DNA of 64,000 nucleotides from contig CM043963.1 of assembly GCA_014529385.2 (NCBI GenBank), forward strand, positions 79,260,412 to 79,324,411. Direction: 5' to 3'. Below, in pieces: positions 43,391-55,522 of the stretch (its first letter is position 1; every line of letters starts with the position of its first letter). The notes beneath the pieces are model-generated. The model made no database searches. It saw only the letters and a list, made by a program, of their open reading frames with translations, and was not told where the DNA came from. The position numbers and the translations under genes were made by a program. The DNA comes from Adiantum capillus-veneris. Its lineage: Eukaryota > Streptophyta > Polypodiopsida > Polypodiales > Pteridaceae.

Positions 43391-43460
43391 TTTTTTTTTG
43401 GAAAGTGCTCAACTGAGCTGGAATTGCATTAATCACAAAAAGTTACAAACAGCCTCGAAA
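43391..43460 (-). other. LINE 3' end (poly-A tail) in copy A
   Basis: A T9 run followed by GGAAAGTGCTCAACTGAG and ATTGCATTAATCACAAAAAG. On the minus strand this reads TTTTTGTGATTAATGCAAT, then CTCAGTTGAGCACTTTCC and poly-A, the usual style of a plant L1 3' end. The length of the LINE remnant to the right is unclear. Confidence 0.5.
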
Positions 43461-44217
43461 TATCCTTTGCACATGGAACTTCATAAAAAAATACAGCGTA
43501 TGGGATGCACCTCCTCAACTAATCTTATTTGGCAGGCTTGCAATTGGAAATTTAATATTAATATTAAATTTTGATAAAAACATAGATTTTTTACTAAAAA
43601 CCAGGAGACTTCCATTATTCTCCACCTTTCATTGGGTGCTAAACTAGCTTGGTGCATACATTGGCCATTGTCGTCAATACGAATGATAGAGTGAAGCTAA
43701 GGTTTGGGAAGAATACCCTCTACGGAGGGATACCAAATGAGATTCAATCTCACTTTTTATTTGCAATTTTTTGTTGAACTATAGTTGCGAGTTGTCATGA
43801 CAGTTTTTGGCTTCTCTGCGTCTTAAGCTGAGGAGATCCACAAAATTGCTGTCAAACACCACTTGCCAAGGAGTTTGTGGAATAATGTTTTTTTTTGTGA
43901 TTTTTGATCTCCCGTGCAGTTCAGAGGTATTTGCTACCAGTGCAATAATGTTTCGATAATCGTACACCATTTTTTTTTTTTTTGAATATAGTTTCTTATA
44001 CCTTCTCTATTTAGAGATGTTCAAGTGTGAACCACACTTATTAGATTTGTTATTAAACGGTGGAAAAAAAACCATTTTTTTGACATGCAACACCGCTCCA
44101 AAACTGTTCAAATGAAGCCAAGGAATGCGCTCAGCTTTGCCAGACCGCCTGTGGCATGCGTATAACTCGTGATGCGGCAATTCCACGCCATTATATGGAT
44201 TCACTGAGTATGGATGT

Positions 44218-44277
<60 letters not shown>

Positions 44278-45385
44278 CGCAACCTCGTCAAGAGGGCGCT
44301 ACAGCTAGGCGAGCCTGACATAACAGAAAAGTTCATGACCCAGTTGAAACGAATTTGGCGCAGTCTCTCTCTTTTTCTCCATGTTCTTCTTTCTGTCTCG
44401 TACACATACACAAACACACAGTGAACCCTATTTAAGCGCTTCGTGCACATCCTACGATACAGTGGCTTCACAAAATGTCAAGCACTTGTCCTCAGTAATC
44501 CCTTGCATTCCCATCCCCTGCGTTTGGAGCAATCGAATAACGAGTTGAACGACCTCGTTCTGATTCTCTTTGATCGTGAGCGCTGCCAATTCGGCAAGTT
44601 TATATTACCTTCAATTTACAAACCTTAGCAATTATAAGCACCAAGCCACACCCTGTTGACCGAGATCATTGTCCATACAAAGTGTAACCCTCACAAGGTC
44701 TAGAAGCCTTGCAATCATTGGAGGATTACACGAGTTCGGGGTCTTCTTTCCACTAGTTTGTCAATACGGCCACCCTCATGGCAGAAAATAAAACGAAGAT
44801 TGATACCGTGGGCTCATCTTCCTCCTCTCACGTGGAATACTGCCTTTACATTACATAATTCTATGGTTTTTTCTTCATTAAGAAACAGTGACAATTAAAC
44901 CAAGCATCTATGTCTAATTGGGTGTCACAAATTATTGGGAAAACACATGGTTATTAACCATTTGATACACTTACAATTGTAGAAGGTTATAATTATGTCT
45001 AAATGCTTATTGCTTAGGAAATAACTATAGATTAATCATAAACATCTATAGATTAAGAGGGATATGGATGACAACTGCCGGGTTCGTTTTATACCTGCAT
45101 TCCATGACTAAATAAAAATGCTAATGATATTTTTGTTTGCATGATGGTTGCAAGTAAGGATTTTGACTTCTTTTATCTTTGGATTCAATTGTTGTTTGAC
45201 AAGACTAAGCAGGAAACTTCTACTGCTGCTACTTAAACTTATTTTCTGATGTAATTTAAACATCAAGTTTTATTTCAAATGTACATTATATTTAATGAAA
45301 AAAAAGTATGTAATTATTTTTATTTACCTTTGTCAGTTTTCTTTTTGAATGATATGGTTCAAGTTGTGAATAAGTATATAATTCA

Positions 45386-45420
<35 letters not shown>
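43391..45420. repeat. Direct-repeat copy A of a 2 kb segment flanking the PLEs
   Basis: Matches 52127-54620 in the same orientation from TTTTTTTTTGGAAAGTGCTCAAC through CTCGTCAAGAGGGCGCTACA and ACTTCTACTGCTGCTACTTA to the CA repeat at its right end. It lacks a 428-bp stretch that copy B has at 53829-54256. It contains an (AC)n run at 44221-44275 and no convincing coding frame. Confidence 0.9.
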
Positions 45421-45425
<5 letters not shown>

Positions 45426-45426
45426 G

Positions 45427-45588
45427 CATTTTGATAGTCCAAAAGGACTAATTAAAACACTTAGCGAGCGATAAATTGAATTGCCAAAAGTAAAAGAGGT
45501 GAGGGAACAGGATACTCAAAGGGTGGAAGGGAGGAGGGAAAGGGGGGGAATTTTGCAAAGAGGTTTACACCAAACGCGTTTCGCAATT
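45427..45588 (-). repeat. Inverted PLE terminal fragment
   Basis: GATAGTCCAAAAGGACTAA at the left is the complement of the PLE 3' tip. The match runs to CGTTTCGCAATT, inside the ribozyme motif, where the junction with the RT sequence has a 2-bp AG overlap. Confidence 0.85.
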
Positions 45589-46239
45589 AGATCACTCCCT
45601 TCATTTCCTCACAGGAAGCTTTTATTTTGGACATACACTTCTTCAAAGGACCCTCTTTCTGCTCTAAGGGGATTTTTGATACACATTGCTACCAAAAACC
45701 TCTTAACTCCTACAACTACATCCCGTGGCAATCTTGGCACCCTACCCACCAAAAAATTTCCTTTATTTTATCGGAGTTCAAGAGGTATATCATTAGGGAA
45801 AGCTCGCTTGAGGCTTTTATGTACATTTGCATCAGTAATAAACTTATCTGCGCAACCTTTTCTTCTCCTGGCTTAGGGCTAAAGTCTACCCTTCACCTTT
45901 CTTGAAGGCACGTTTTCTCTATGTAACCTATGCATCCAGGCCCTCTATCCTTTTAAAGGGTAACCACAAGAATGCCCCGCCTTCCATTGTCAAAATCCCC
46001 TTTTCGCCCTTTACCCGCAAACTCAGCTTAGCCCGATCCATTAACCAACCTCTCTCGAAGCTTTTGGAAAGCAACTCCAAGCTCCCTCCTATTTCCAAAC
46101 CAGTCATTTGTTGGTTGAATGTACCTAGTCTTGGCAACCTTGTTTCAATTAAAATCCCTTCTCCCCCATCTCCTTGCCTCCCTATCTTTTCTTAAAAACA
46201 CAACCACACCCTTCTCCCCCCCCCCCCCTCTCCTTTTCC

Positions 46240-46690
46240 TCCATAAATTTTGGTCAAAGTCCGCATCTCTTTGTACCCCCTTAAAATGCACTCTTTAAGC
46301 CTCCCCTTTTCCCTCCTTTTTCTACCCCATTAGAGAGATAATTCTTCCCTATTAAAGAGGCCTCCTCCTCTTTAAACTATGTACTACCTTGGGAACCCTA
46401 ATTCTTCCCTATTAAAGAGGCCTCCTCCTCTTTAAACTCTGTACTTACTACCTTGGGAACCCCTCCGCTCTTTGTTGGATACCTATTTAAACCCTCCTAC
46501 ACCTCTTGTATGGTTTACACCACTGAAGAGCTAATTGCGAAATGCGTTTGGTGTAAACCTCTTTGCAAAATTTCACCCCCTTTCCCTCCTCCCTTCCACC
46601 CTTGGAGTATCCTTTTCCCTCACCTCTTTTACTTTTGGCAAGTCAATTTATCGCTCGCTAAGTGTTTTAGTTAGTCCTTCTGGACTATCG
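46240..46690 (+). repeat. PLE terminal repeat (pLTR), left copy
   Basis: Shares TCCATAAATTTTGGTCAAAG through TTAGTCCTTCTGGACTATCG with 51726-52127. The last bases form a small hairpin (TTAGTCC, then GGACTAT). It is both the 3' end of copy 1 and, given the head-to-tail layout, the likely 5' terminal repeat of copy 2. Confidence 0.75.
46512..46559 (+). ncRNA. Candidate type I hammerhead ribozyme, copy 1
   Basis: Stem I is a perfect 11-bp pair: GGTTTACACCA (46512-46522) with TGGTGTAAACC (46549-46559). Between lie the conserved core CTGAAGA (CUGANGA, 46523-46529), a short stem II (GC-TAATT-GC, 46530-46538), GAAA (46539-46542) and a minimal helix III (A-TGCG-T), then the cleavage triplet GTT (46546-46548). 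Every invariant core base is present. Hammerheads with a tiny helix III in the terminal repeats of Penelope-like elements are an established association. Activity is not shown. Confidence 0.7.
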
Positions 46691-47820
46691 AAGTGTTTTT
46701 CAAGAGTGGCACACACTCTCTGATGTACATCGCAACTATTTTTTCGTTCCCCTCTTTACCTTCCTCAACTTCCCTTCCCACGAAGACACACCCTTCATTC
46801 TCAACCCACCTCGCCAGTCACCGTGGGTATATGCTCTTAATCTACCTAAGAATTTAAATGTTCATGTTTATTAACTGTCCGTAGCTACGGTGGTACCGTG
46901 TCGACCTCTGTACTAACTCAACTGCTCCCGCTTTCGCTCTCGTTTTGTGGCCCACTGCACCTCTTCCCCTCACGCATCGTTTTCTCTGCATCCCCAAACC
47001 TCTGCGAACATTCTCTATTGCGCATGCAGCTTGCTCGGCTTTCCTCACCAACAAGACACCTGCGTGCAGACTACTGCGGTCTGATGTGGTTAGCCTACAC
47101 TGTTTTCTCTGCATCCCCGAACCTCTGCAAACATTCTCTATTGCACGTGCAGCTCGCTCGACTTTCTTCACCAACCAAACACTTGCGCGTGGACTACTGC
47201 GGTTGACGTGGTTCGCGCGCTTCTGCCTGCGTCCTCTCACCCGCAATCCCCGACGGAAGCTGCAGTGTCTCTGCCTATCTCGCTTTCTTCCCAAGATCGC
47301 TGTTACACCATGGGATGCAACTCCCTTTGGGACACCCCCCAACCCCTGCAATCATTACCTCCTCCAAACCTCTCACGCCCGTACCCCCTAGCCCTTTGTA
47401 CTCACTAGCCGAAGCCTCTCCTGCTACCTGAAGCTTGGCGCTCCGCCACCCCTTGGCTTGGGTACTTTGCTTAGCGGCAACAACTTAACAAACGCCGGCA
47501 CTACTTAGTGCTTGTCATCTGGAGGGAGGGCGGCTTTCTAGCTCAGCTAGGCAACCACTGCGGGCTGAAGGCGGGTCTGCCCTCCACGGGTCCGACAATG
47601 ACTACCACCTCAACTCTCCTAGCAATTACAGACTCTCCAAGCGGGCTTCTCCAAGCAACAACACCTGCCTCTCTCTAACGACAGTCGCGGCCCCACGCAG
47701 ACGATATCTCTCTCCCCCCCACCAGTCCGGTAATAGGGGGTTTCGTCCTAACAAAAAAGGCGGTGTTACAGTAGCAACGATCTTCGAAATCCCTCAGCTT
47801 AGAGCTCCTCTAGGTATTAT
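46691..47820 (+). other. PLE copy 2 5' region, with a 123-bp duplication
   Basis: CT-rich sequence between the left pLTR and the first PLE frames. TTTCTCTGCATCCCC begins two similar 123-bp blocks at 46981 and 47104. A 165-codon minus-strand frame crosses the repeat and merely mirrors it. Whether all of this belongs to the PLE is not certain. Confidence 0.4.
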
Positions 47821-49545
47821 CGTGTGGCGGCTCCTTTTCTCCCTCCACGTACTACCCTTCCGAAGCATTATTTTCACATGGCAACCATTCCTATTTTCTC
47901 GTCTGCGGCCAACAACTTCCAACCTACGGCAATGGAGATCGTGGGGGCAACAGAATCTCCCAATAACCCATCTAAGCCATTGCTAGCGAGCAATGCAGCC
48001 CCAACCACCCTTTCCCTTCACCCGCCGGCAGCCTGTTGAGCCCCCTTTTTCTTCAAGCCTTCAGCATGACAGACCCTTCAACGACCCTTTATTACACTAA
48101 CTCCCGTTCATCCTTTGGCCCTCCCAACCTTGCCGTTTCTCTCCTGGGATTCACCTCGGCGGCGGCCCTCGTCAACCCGCCCTCATGGTTTCAACACTCC
48201 CCCGGTTTACCCGCCTTCTCTACCCTAGCCTCATCTAAGAAATCTCTTTTTGGCTCGGAGGAGCTACGGGGCCTCATAGCCAATCTACCCCTTGAGGATC
48301 TTGATCAACTCTCCCTCCCCTCTACCAAAGCCTTTGGCACCGCTAGTGTGTTTTTTGTATCACATAATGGTGCCTTTTCCAAATCAAACTAAGGCGGCAT
48401 CCTCTCAAGCCCCCCCCCCCCCCTCCCTTTTTCACTTTCTCGACCACTTTTGGCTCTCTCTCCGCAAGCTCCTCTTCCTTGGCTGTTACCCCATCCCTAG
48501 CCACTAATCCACATATTGAAACTCCACCCATTCTTCCTGCCATCAACAAACCTTTGGAATTTGACAAAATTGTATCACTCTCATTAGTAGAGATTAAAAC
48601 CCTTAACCATAAGCTTCACAAAGCCACTTCACATCTCACTCATTTGCAAAATCTTCTCGCCCACCAAAAGGCCCTACTTAGTCTTTGCATGAAGTCTCCC
48701 CGCCTCTCCATAGAGGACTCTCAAGCACAAGCACTCGTGAGTGCCAAAATGAAACCCTTAATATCCAATTTCAATTGGATTGCACCCAAGCTTACATCCA
48801 TGCCCAAAGTGTGCTTATCAACAACCTTCAAAAAAGCTTAAATTCATACCGCGACCTTGTAGAAGAAAGGCTCTTAGACCTCACCAAGAAGCTTGCTACC
48901 GTCTCCTTTCCAAGAGTTCAACCTTCGGCTGGGGCCAATCAACTCCTCTCTTGGAAGCTTTCCTCACTTCATGAATTTGATGCTCTACTTCAAAATGCGA
49001 TCCTCCAAACCCATTTGGCCTCTTCCTTGAACTCGGCGGCACATAGTGCAAGGAAGAGGGCACAAGAAACCATTTTGGAAGAAGCGTAGTCTCTACCCAA
49101 AGAGGAAACGGTGGGAGAATTAGTGCATCATGAGGTCACCGTTCAAATGAAGAACCTTCTCTCACCTCCCCCAAAGAGGCCACCTTACCAAAAATCCTCC
49201 CATTGGGTAATCCACAATAAAAAACCCCTCCCTTTGGTGAGAGCCTCTCATGAGGAGGTCATGCATCAACCCTTCAAAAGGTCCAAATCCTCGTCCCCGG
49301 GGATCCTCTTTTCCTCCTTCACCCCTTGTAAACCTCCCCATACTTCTTCCCCCAAGAGCCACCTTCTTCCTCCCCCTTCTCCCAACCTCACCTTTGTTCC
49401 TCCCCTTTTGAAAACACCTAGTTACCCTTTAAGCCCTTGTACTACTTCCACCCCTTTTCCTCACCCTCAACATCCCCATCCAAAGCATAGCCTCCCAAAA
49501 AATCCTAGATTGTCAAAAAACTTGCAATGGAGGAGGAACAAATAG
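47820..49545 (+). pseudogene. PLE ORF1-like region
   Basis: Successive plus-strand frames (47824-48039, 48036-48392, 48479-48841, 48685-49089, 49111-49545) are shifted relative to each other, which suggests one broken reading frame. The middle part is helical and coiled-coil-like (VSLSLVEIKTLNHKLHKAT, then LTHLQNLLAHQKALL). The last part is very rich in Pro, Ser and His. No enzymatic motif recognised. Its position before the RT suggests the PLE leader protein. Confidence 0.5.
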
Positions 49546-51564
49546 GTTTTGAGTACCCTTCCTCTTGGGTCCACTTGCTCTTCTCCCAAACCCCTCTCTT
49601 TCCTAACCTTTGGACTCTCCTCCATGTAACTCATTTTTTCTTTCCCTCTCTTACCACAAAAATAGAAAAAGGTCAAAATATTGGCTCCCCCTCACCAACC
49701 CGCATCTCTACAAAGTCTTAGCCTTGGGTAAGCAAACAATTTTTACTCTTGAGCATAAGAATACCAACCTCTCTTTTCACAACTTGGCCAATCGCTCTCT
49801 CTCCTCCTTGGAGCGTAAAATTTAGGGCCTTGGACTCACCTACATTCCCCCCTCCCCTCCTCCGCCTTCTTCTTCTATCTTCGGGGCATATTCGGCCAAT
49901 CTCGAGAGGAGCCTACAAGTCAAGCTCTTTTTCAATAATTCACTCCCTCTCTCTCCTTCATTTTCTCTCCCCAATCCCTCTTGGAACCCTCCTTCTCACT
50001 CCACCACCCTTAGTAGGCTTGCTTTTGGTTGTACTTTCTTCCATCTAAAACCCCTCCTTAATCTTTCTCCGCCTTTTTTTTGCTAAACCCTTCTTGTTAG
50101 ACGGCATTTCCTCTCTCAAGAATGATCGTGAGATTGTAATTAAACCGACCGATAAGAACCTTGGCTCCATCATCCTCTTCCAATCTTCGTACAATAATGA
50201 AGCTCTATGCCACCTCTTGGACCCTCTCACCTACTCTCCTATCTCTTCACCTCTATGACCGTTTTTCCAATCCACTCTTCTTTCCATTGTTACACACTTT
50301 CATCTCCTCCCTTCCAAAGAAAGATCTTTCATCCTCTCCTCCTCTCAATCTTTTCCCAAAACTTGTCCCTTAATCCTTTTACCCAAAATTCATAAACATG
50401 TCCTGGTAGGCCACCCCATTTGTTCATACAAGGTGTATATCTTAGAAAATGCCTTGAAATGTCTACATGTACAATTCTTCCCCATACTCCTAGCTAAAAA
50501 AAAACACCCATTCTCTTATCTTAGACTTAGCCTCCATCACTTTCTCCCCCCATGTTACTCTCTTTACCTTTGACGTCGAGTTGCTTTACCCTAGCATCCC
50601 TATCCGTGAAGGGCTCTACGCTCTTAGAAACTCCATCCAAGGTCTCTTTCCCTATCCTAAAGTCAAATTCATCCTATCCCTTGCCTCTCTCATTCTCAAC
50701 CATCATTACATCTCTTTCAAAGGTAAGTTTTGGCATCAGGTTAAAGGCACCGCTATGGGGTCGGATTTTGCGGTGGTGTATGCATGTCTTTTTCTTTGCT
50801 CCTTAGAAGAAGGTGGGAACCTTGTCTCTTACCCTTCTCTCCTTTACTTTAAAAGGTTCATAGACGACGCTTTTGTAGTTTGGGATGGCCGCCCCTCTAG
50901 CCTAAAAAAGCTCCTCCTTGAGTATGGGCACGCTCTCCAAGAGAAGATAAAGATCACTCCCTTCATCTCCTCACAGGAAGCTTTTATTTTGGACATACAC
51001 TTTGAAGCTTTTATTTTGGACATACACTTCTTCAAAGGGCCCTCTTTCTGCTCTAAGGGTATTCTTGACACACATTGCCACCAAAAACCTCTTAACTCCT
51101 ATAACTACATCCCATGGCAATCTTGACACCCTACCCACCAAAAAATTGCATTTATTTTATTGAAGCTCAAGAGGTATATCATTAGGGAAAACTTGCTTGA
51201 GGGTTTTATCTCTATTCACAACCTTTTCTTCTCTCGGCTTAGGGCTAAAGGCTACCCTTCACCTTTCTTGAAGGCATGTTTTCTCTATGTAACCTATGCA
51301 TCTAGGCCCTCTCTCCTTTTAAAGGGTAACCACAAGAATACCCCGCCTTCTTCCATTGTCAAAATCCCCTTTTCACCCTTTACCCGCAAACTCAACTTAG
51401 CCCGATCCATTAACCAACCTCTCTCTAAGCTTTTGGAAAGCAACTCCGAGATACCCCCTATTTCCAAACCAGTCATTTGTTGGTTGAATGCATCTAACTT
51501 AGGCAAACTTCTCTCAATTAAAAGCCCTTCTCCCCCATCTCCTTGCCTCCCCATCTTTAATTAA
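49546..51564 (+). pseudogene. PLE reverse transcriptase, decayed
   Basis: N-terminal motif KNDREIVIKPTDKN then SIILFQSSYNNEALCHLLDP (50115-50260), the PLE counterpart of the IVI-ADKG segment. Template-contact motif LLPKIHKHVLVGHPICS. RT A-type motif: LLYPSIPIREGLYALR. RT B-type: WHQVKGTAMGSDFAVVYACL. Catalytic motif C: RFIDDAFVVWDG (FIDD instead of the usual YVDD or YIDD). Distal part: CFLYVTYASRPSLLLKG and RKLNLARSINQPLSKLLESN, then KPVICWLNASNLGKLLSIKS. Several stops (for example after YIPWQS at 51126) and a 27-bp in-frame duplication at 50979-51029 (EAFILDIHF twice). Copies element RNA into DNA if functional; this copy is not. Confidence 0.85.
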
Positions 51565-51694
51565 AAACACGAGCAACCCCCCCCCCCCCCCCCCCCCCCC
51601 CAAAACGGTTCCTTAATCTCCCTTTCCCCTTCCTGCTTCTCCCCTACCATAGCTTTGGTCCCTTGCCCTATTCCAAGGGTACAACCATTACAAA

Positions 51695-51725
<31 letters not shown>

Positions 51726-51727
<2 letters not shown>

Positions 51728-52126
51728 TTTCCTCCATAAATTTTGGTCAAAGTCCCCATCTCTTTGTACCCCCTTAAAATGCACTCTTTAAGCCTCCCCT
51801 TTTCCCTCCTTTTCCTACCCCATTAAAGAGATAATTCTTCCTTATTAAAGAGGCCTCCTCCTCTTTAAACTCTGTGCTTACTACCTTGGGAACCCCTCCA
51901 CCCTTTGTTGGATACATATTTAAACCCTCCTACACCTCATGTATGGTTTACACCACTGAAGAGCTAATTGCGAAACACGTTTGGTGTAAACCTCTTTGCA
52001 AAATTTCACCCCCTTTCCCTCCTCCCTTCCACCCTTTGAGTATCCTTTTCCCTCACCTCTTTTACTTTTGGCAAGTCAATTTATCGCTTGCTAAGTGTTT
52101 TAGTTAGTCCTTTTGGACTATCGAAG

Positions 52127-52127
<1 letters not shown>
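51726..52127 (+). repeat. PLE terminal repeat (pLTR), right copy
   Basis: Matches 46240-46690 and ends TTAGTCCTTTTGGACTATCG. The TAGTCC and GGACTA arms form a hairpin with a TTTT loop. Confidence 0.8.
51945..51992 (+). ncRNA. Candidate type I hammerhead ribozyme, copy 2
   Basis: Same architecture as the copy at 46512: stem I 51945-51955 with 51982-51992, core CTGAAGA at 51956-51962, GAAA at 51972-51975, cleavage expected after 51981. The only differences are in the helix III loop (TGCG becomes CACG). This turns the possible U-G 15.2/16.2 wobble into a C-G pair and leaves the core untouched. Confidence 0.7.
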
Positions 52128-54620
<2,493 letters not shown>

Positions 54621-54684
54621 CATAGAGGTATATATATACACACATATGTACATATATATATATACACATTTATATCTATACATA

Positions 54685-54688
<4 letters not shown>

Positions 54689-54752
<64 letters not shown>
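54689..54752. repeat. (TA)32 microsatellite
   Basis: A pure TA run preceded by CA/TA mixtures from 54609. Confidence 0.97.
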
Positions 54753-54754
<2 letters not shown>

Positions 54755-54811
54755 TATGTACACGTATAAAGCCTTATAAATTAACATCATCAAACGGGTT
54801 ATTTGCCTTTT

Positions 54812-55300
54812 TTAGATTAAGATAACACCATTTACATGATTCCCGACACTCGAGTAGATAAGAAAGATTTGATTTCCAGACGTGGCCGCTTGGCATGATG
54901 TAGGCCATTGCCCACGAGTACTTTTAATATTGACGTCATGGTTTCTTTTAATATTATTGTTGATGACAAGCAGCTCATGGATGCTTTTTGGCCCGCAGAA
55001 GGATGATGTTGATGGGTTTGAAAGCTTTAGAGCACTTGTCCCTTGTCCTGAAGGTCTAGAATCCAACATTGGATGTTCTGACAAAGGCTAGCAGAGCTCA
55101 TCATCGACCTTGCCGAGGGGCCAGAAGACATTTTTCGAAAGCCTCAAAGCGAATGCCTGAGATTCTTGAGTGCTTACATACAGCGAAGCTGCTTTCTGAC
55201 CTCTGACAAGGGAGTATACTAGATCACGTGCAGGTGCTTTCAATGCCATCCTCTTCTCGAGTCCACAAGACACCTGCCAAGCTGCACCTACCCATAGTTA
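54812..55300 (-). other. Unidentified minus-strand frames, possible exon or pseudogene
   Basis: Frame 55273-55088 (SLVRGQKAASLYVSTQESQA, then RLSKNVFWPLGKVDDELC) is followed, one stop later, by 55084-54812 (LDSRPSGQGTSALKLSNPST, then SSFCGPKSIHELL) in the same direction. Composition is protein-like and not repetitive. I cannot name a family. Confidence 0.3.
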
Positions 55301-55454
55301 TTGAGCTAGTGATATGCAAAACAATGGAGCCTTGATGATGCAATGTAGAGTCACCGAGCAGCTTGTGGGTGCTACATGCACAAGAATATTTAGAAATTTT
55401 CTCATGTAGGAAACCGGAGTCTTTTCCCGTGTTTTTTATACAATGAATAACATC

Positions 55455-55522
55455 ATGAGCTTCTACTCGAGAGGCACCGCATACCTAGCTAGGTATGCGG
55501 TGCCTCCCTCACAGAAGCTCAT
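55455..55522. repeat. Perfect 36-bp palindrome within a 68-bp hairpin
   Basis: GAGGCACCGCATACCTAG (55471-55488) is followed with no spacer by its exact reverse complement (55489-55506). Outside a 6-bp mismatched part, ATGAGCTTCT (55455-55464) pairs with AGAAGCTCAT (55513-55522). Confidence 0.95.

Larger units (their letters stand above)
45427..46690 (+). mobile_element. Penelope-like element copy 1, 5'-truncated with inverted head
   Basis: From 45589 the sequence follows the PLE reverse transcriptase 3' half and terminal region (compare 50951-52127), including VTYASRPSILLKG and RKLSLARSINQPLSKLLESN. The head, 45427-45588, is the reverse complement of its own 3' terminus (46528-46690). Inverted terminal pieces at truncated 5' ends are characteristic of Penelope insertions. 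The left end abuts a CA/TA microsatellite. In its terminal repeat a 60-bp stretch (AATTCTTCCCTATTAAAGAG) is tandemly duplicated. Confidence 0.8.

Noticed and set aside
46854-47351. 165-codon minus-strand frame with an internal protein repeat
   Set aside because: The repeat (AIENV.RG.GMQRK) simply reflects the 123-bp DNA duplication, and the opposite strand is equally open. Most likely PLE leader DNA.
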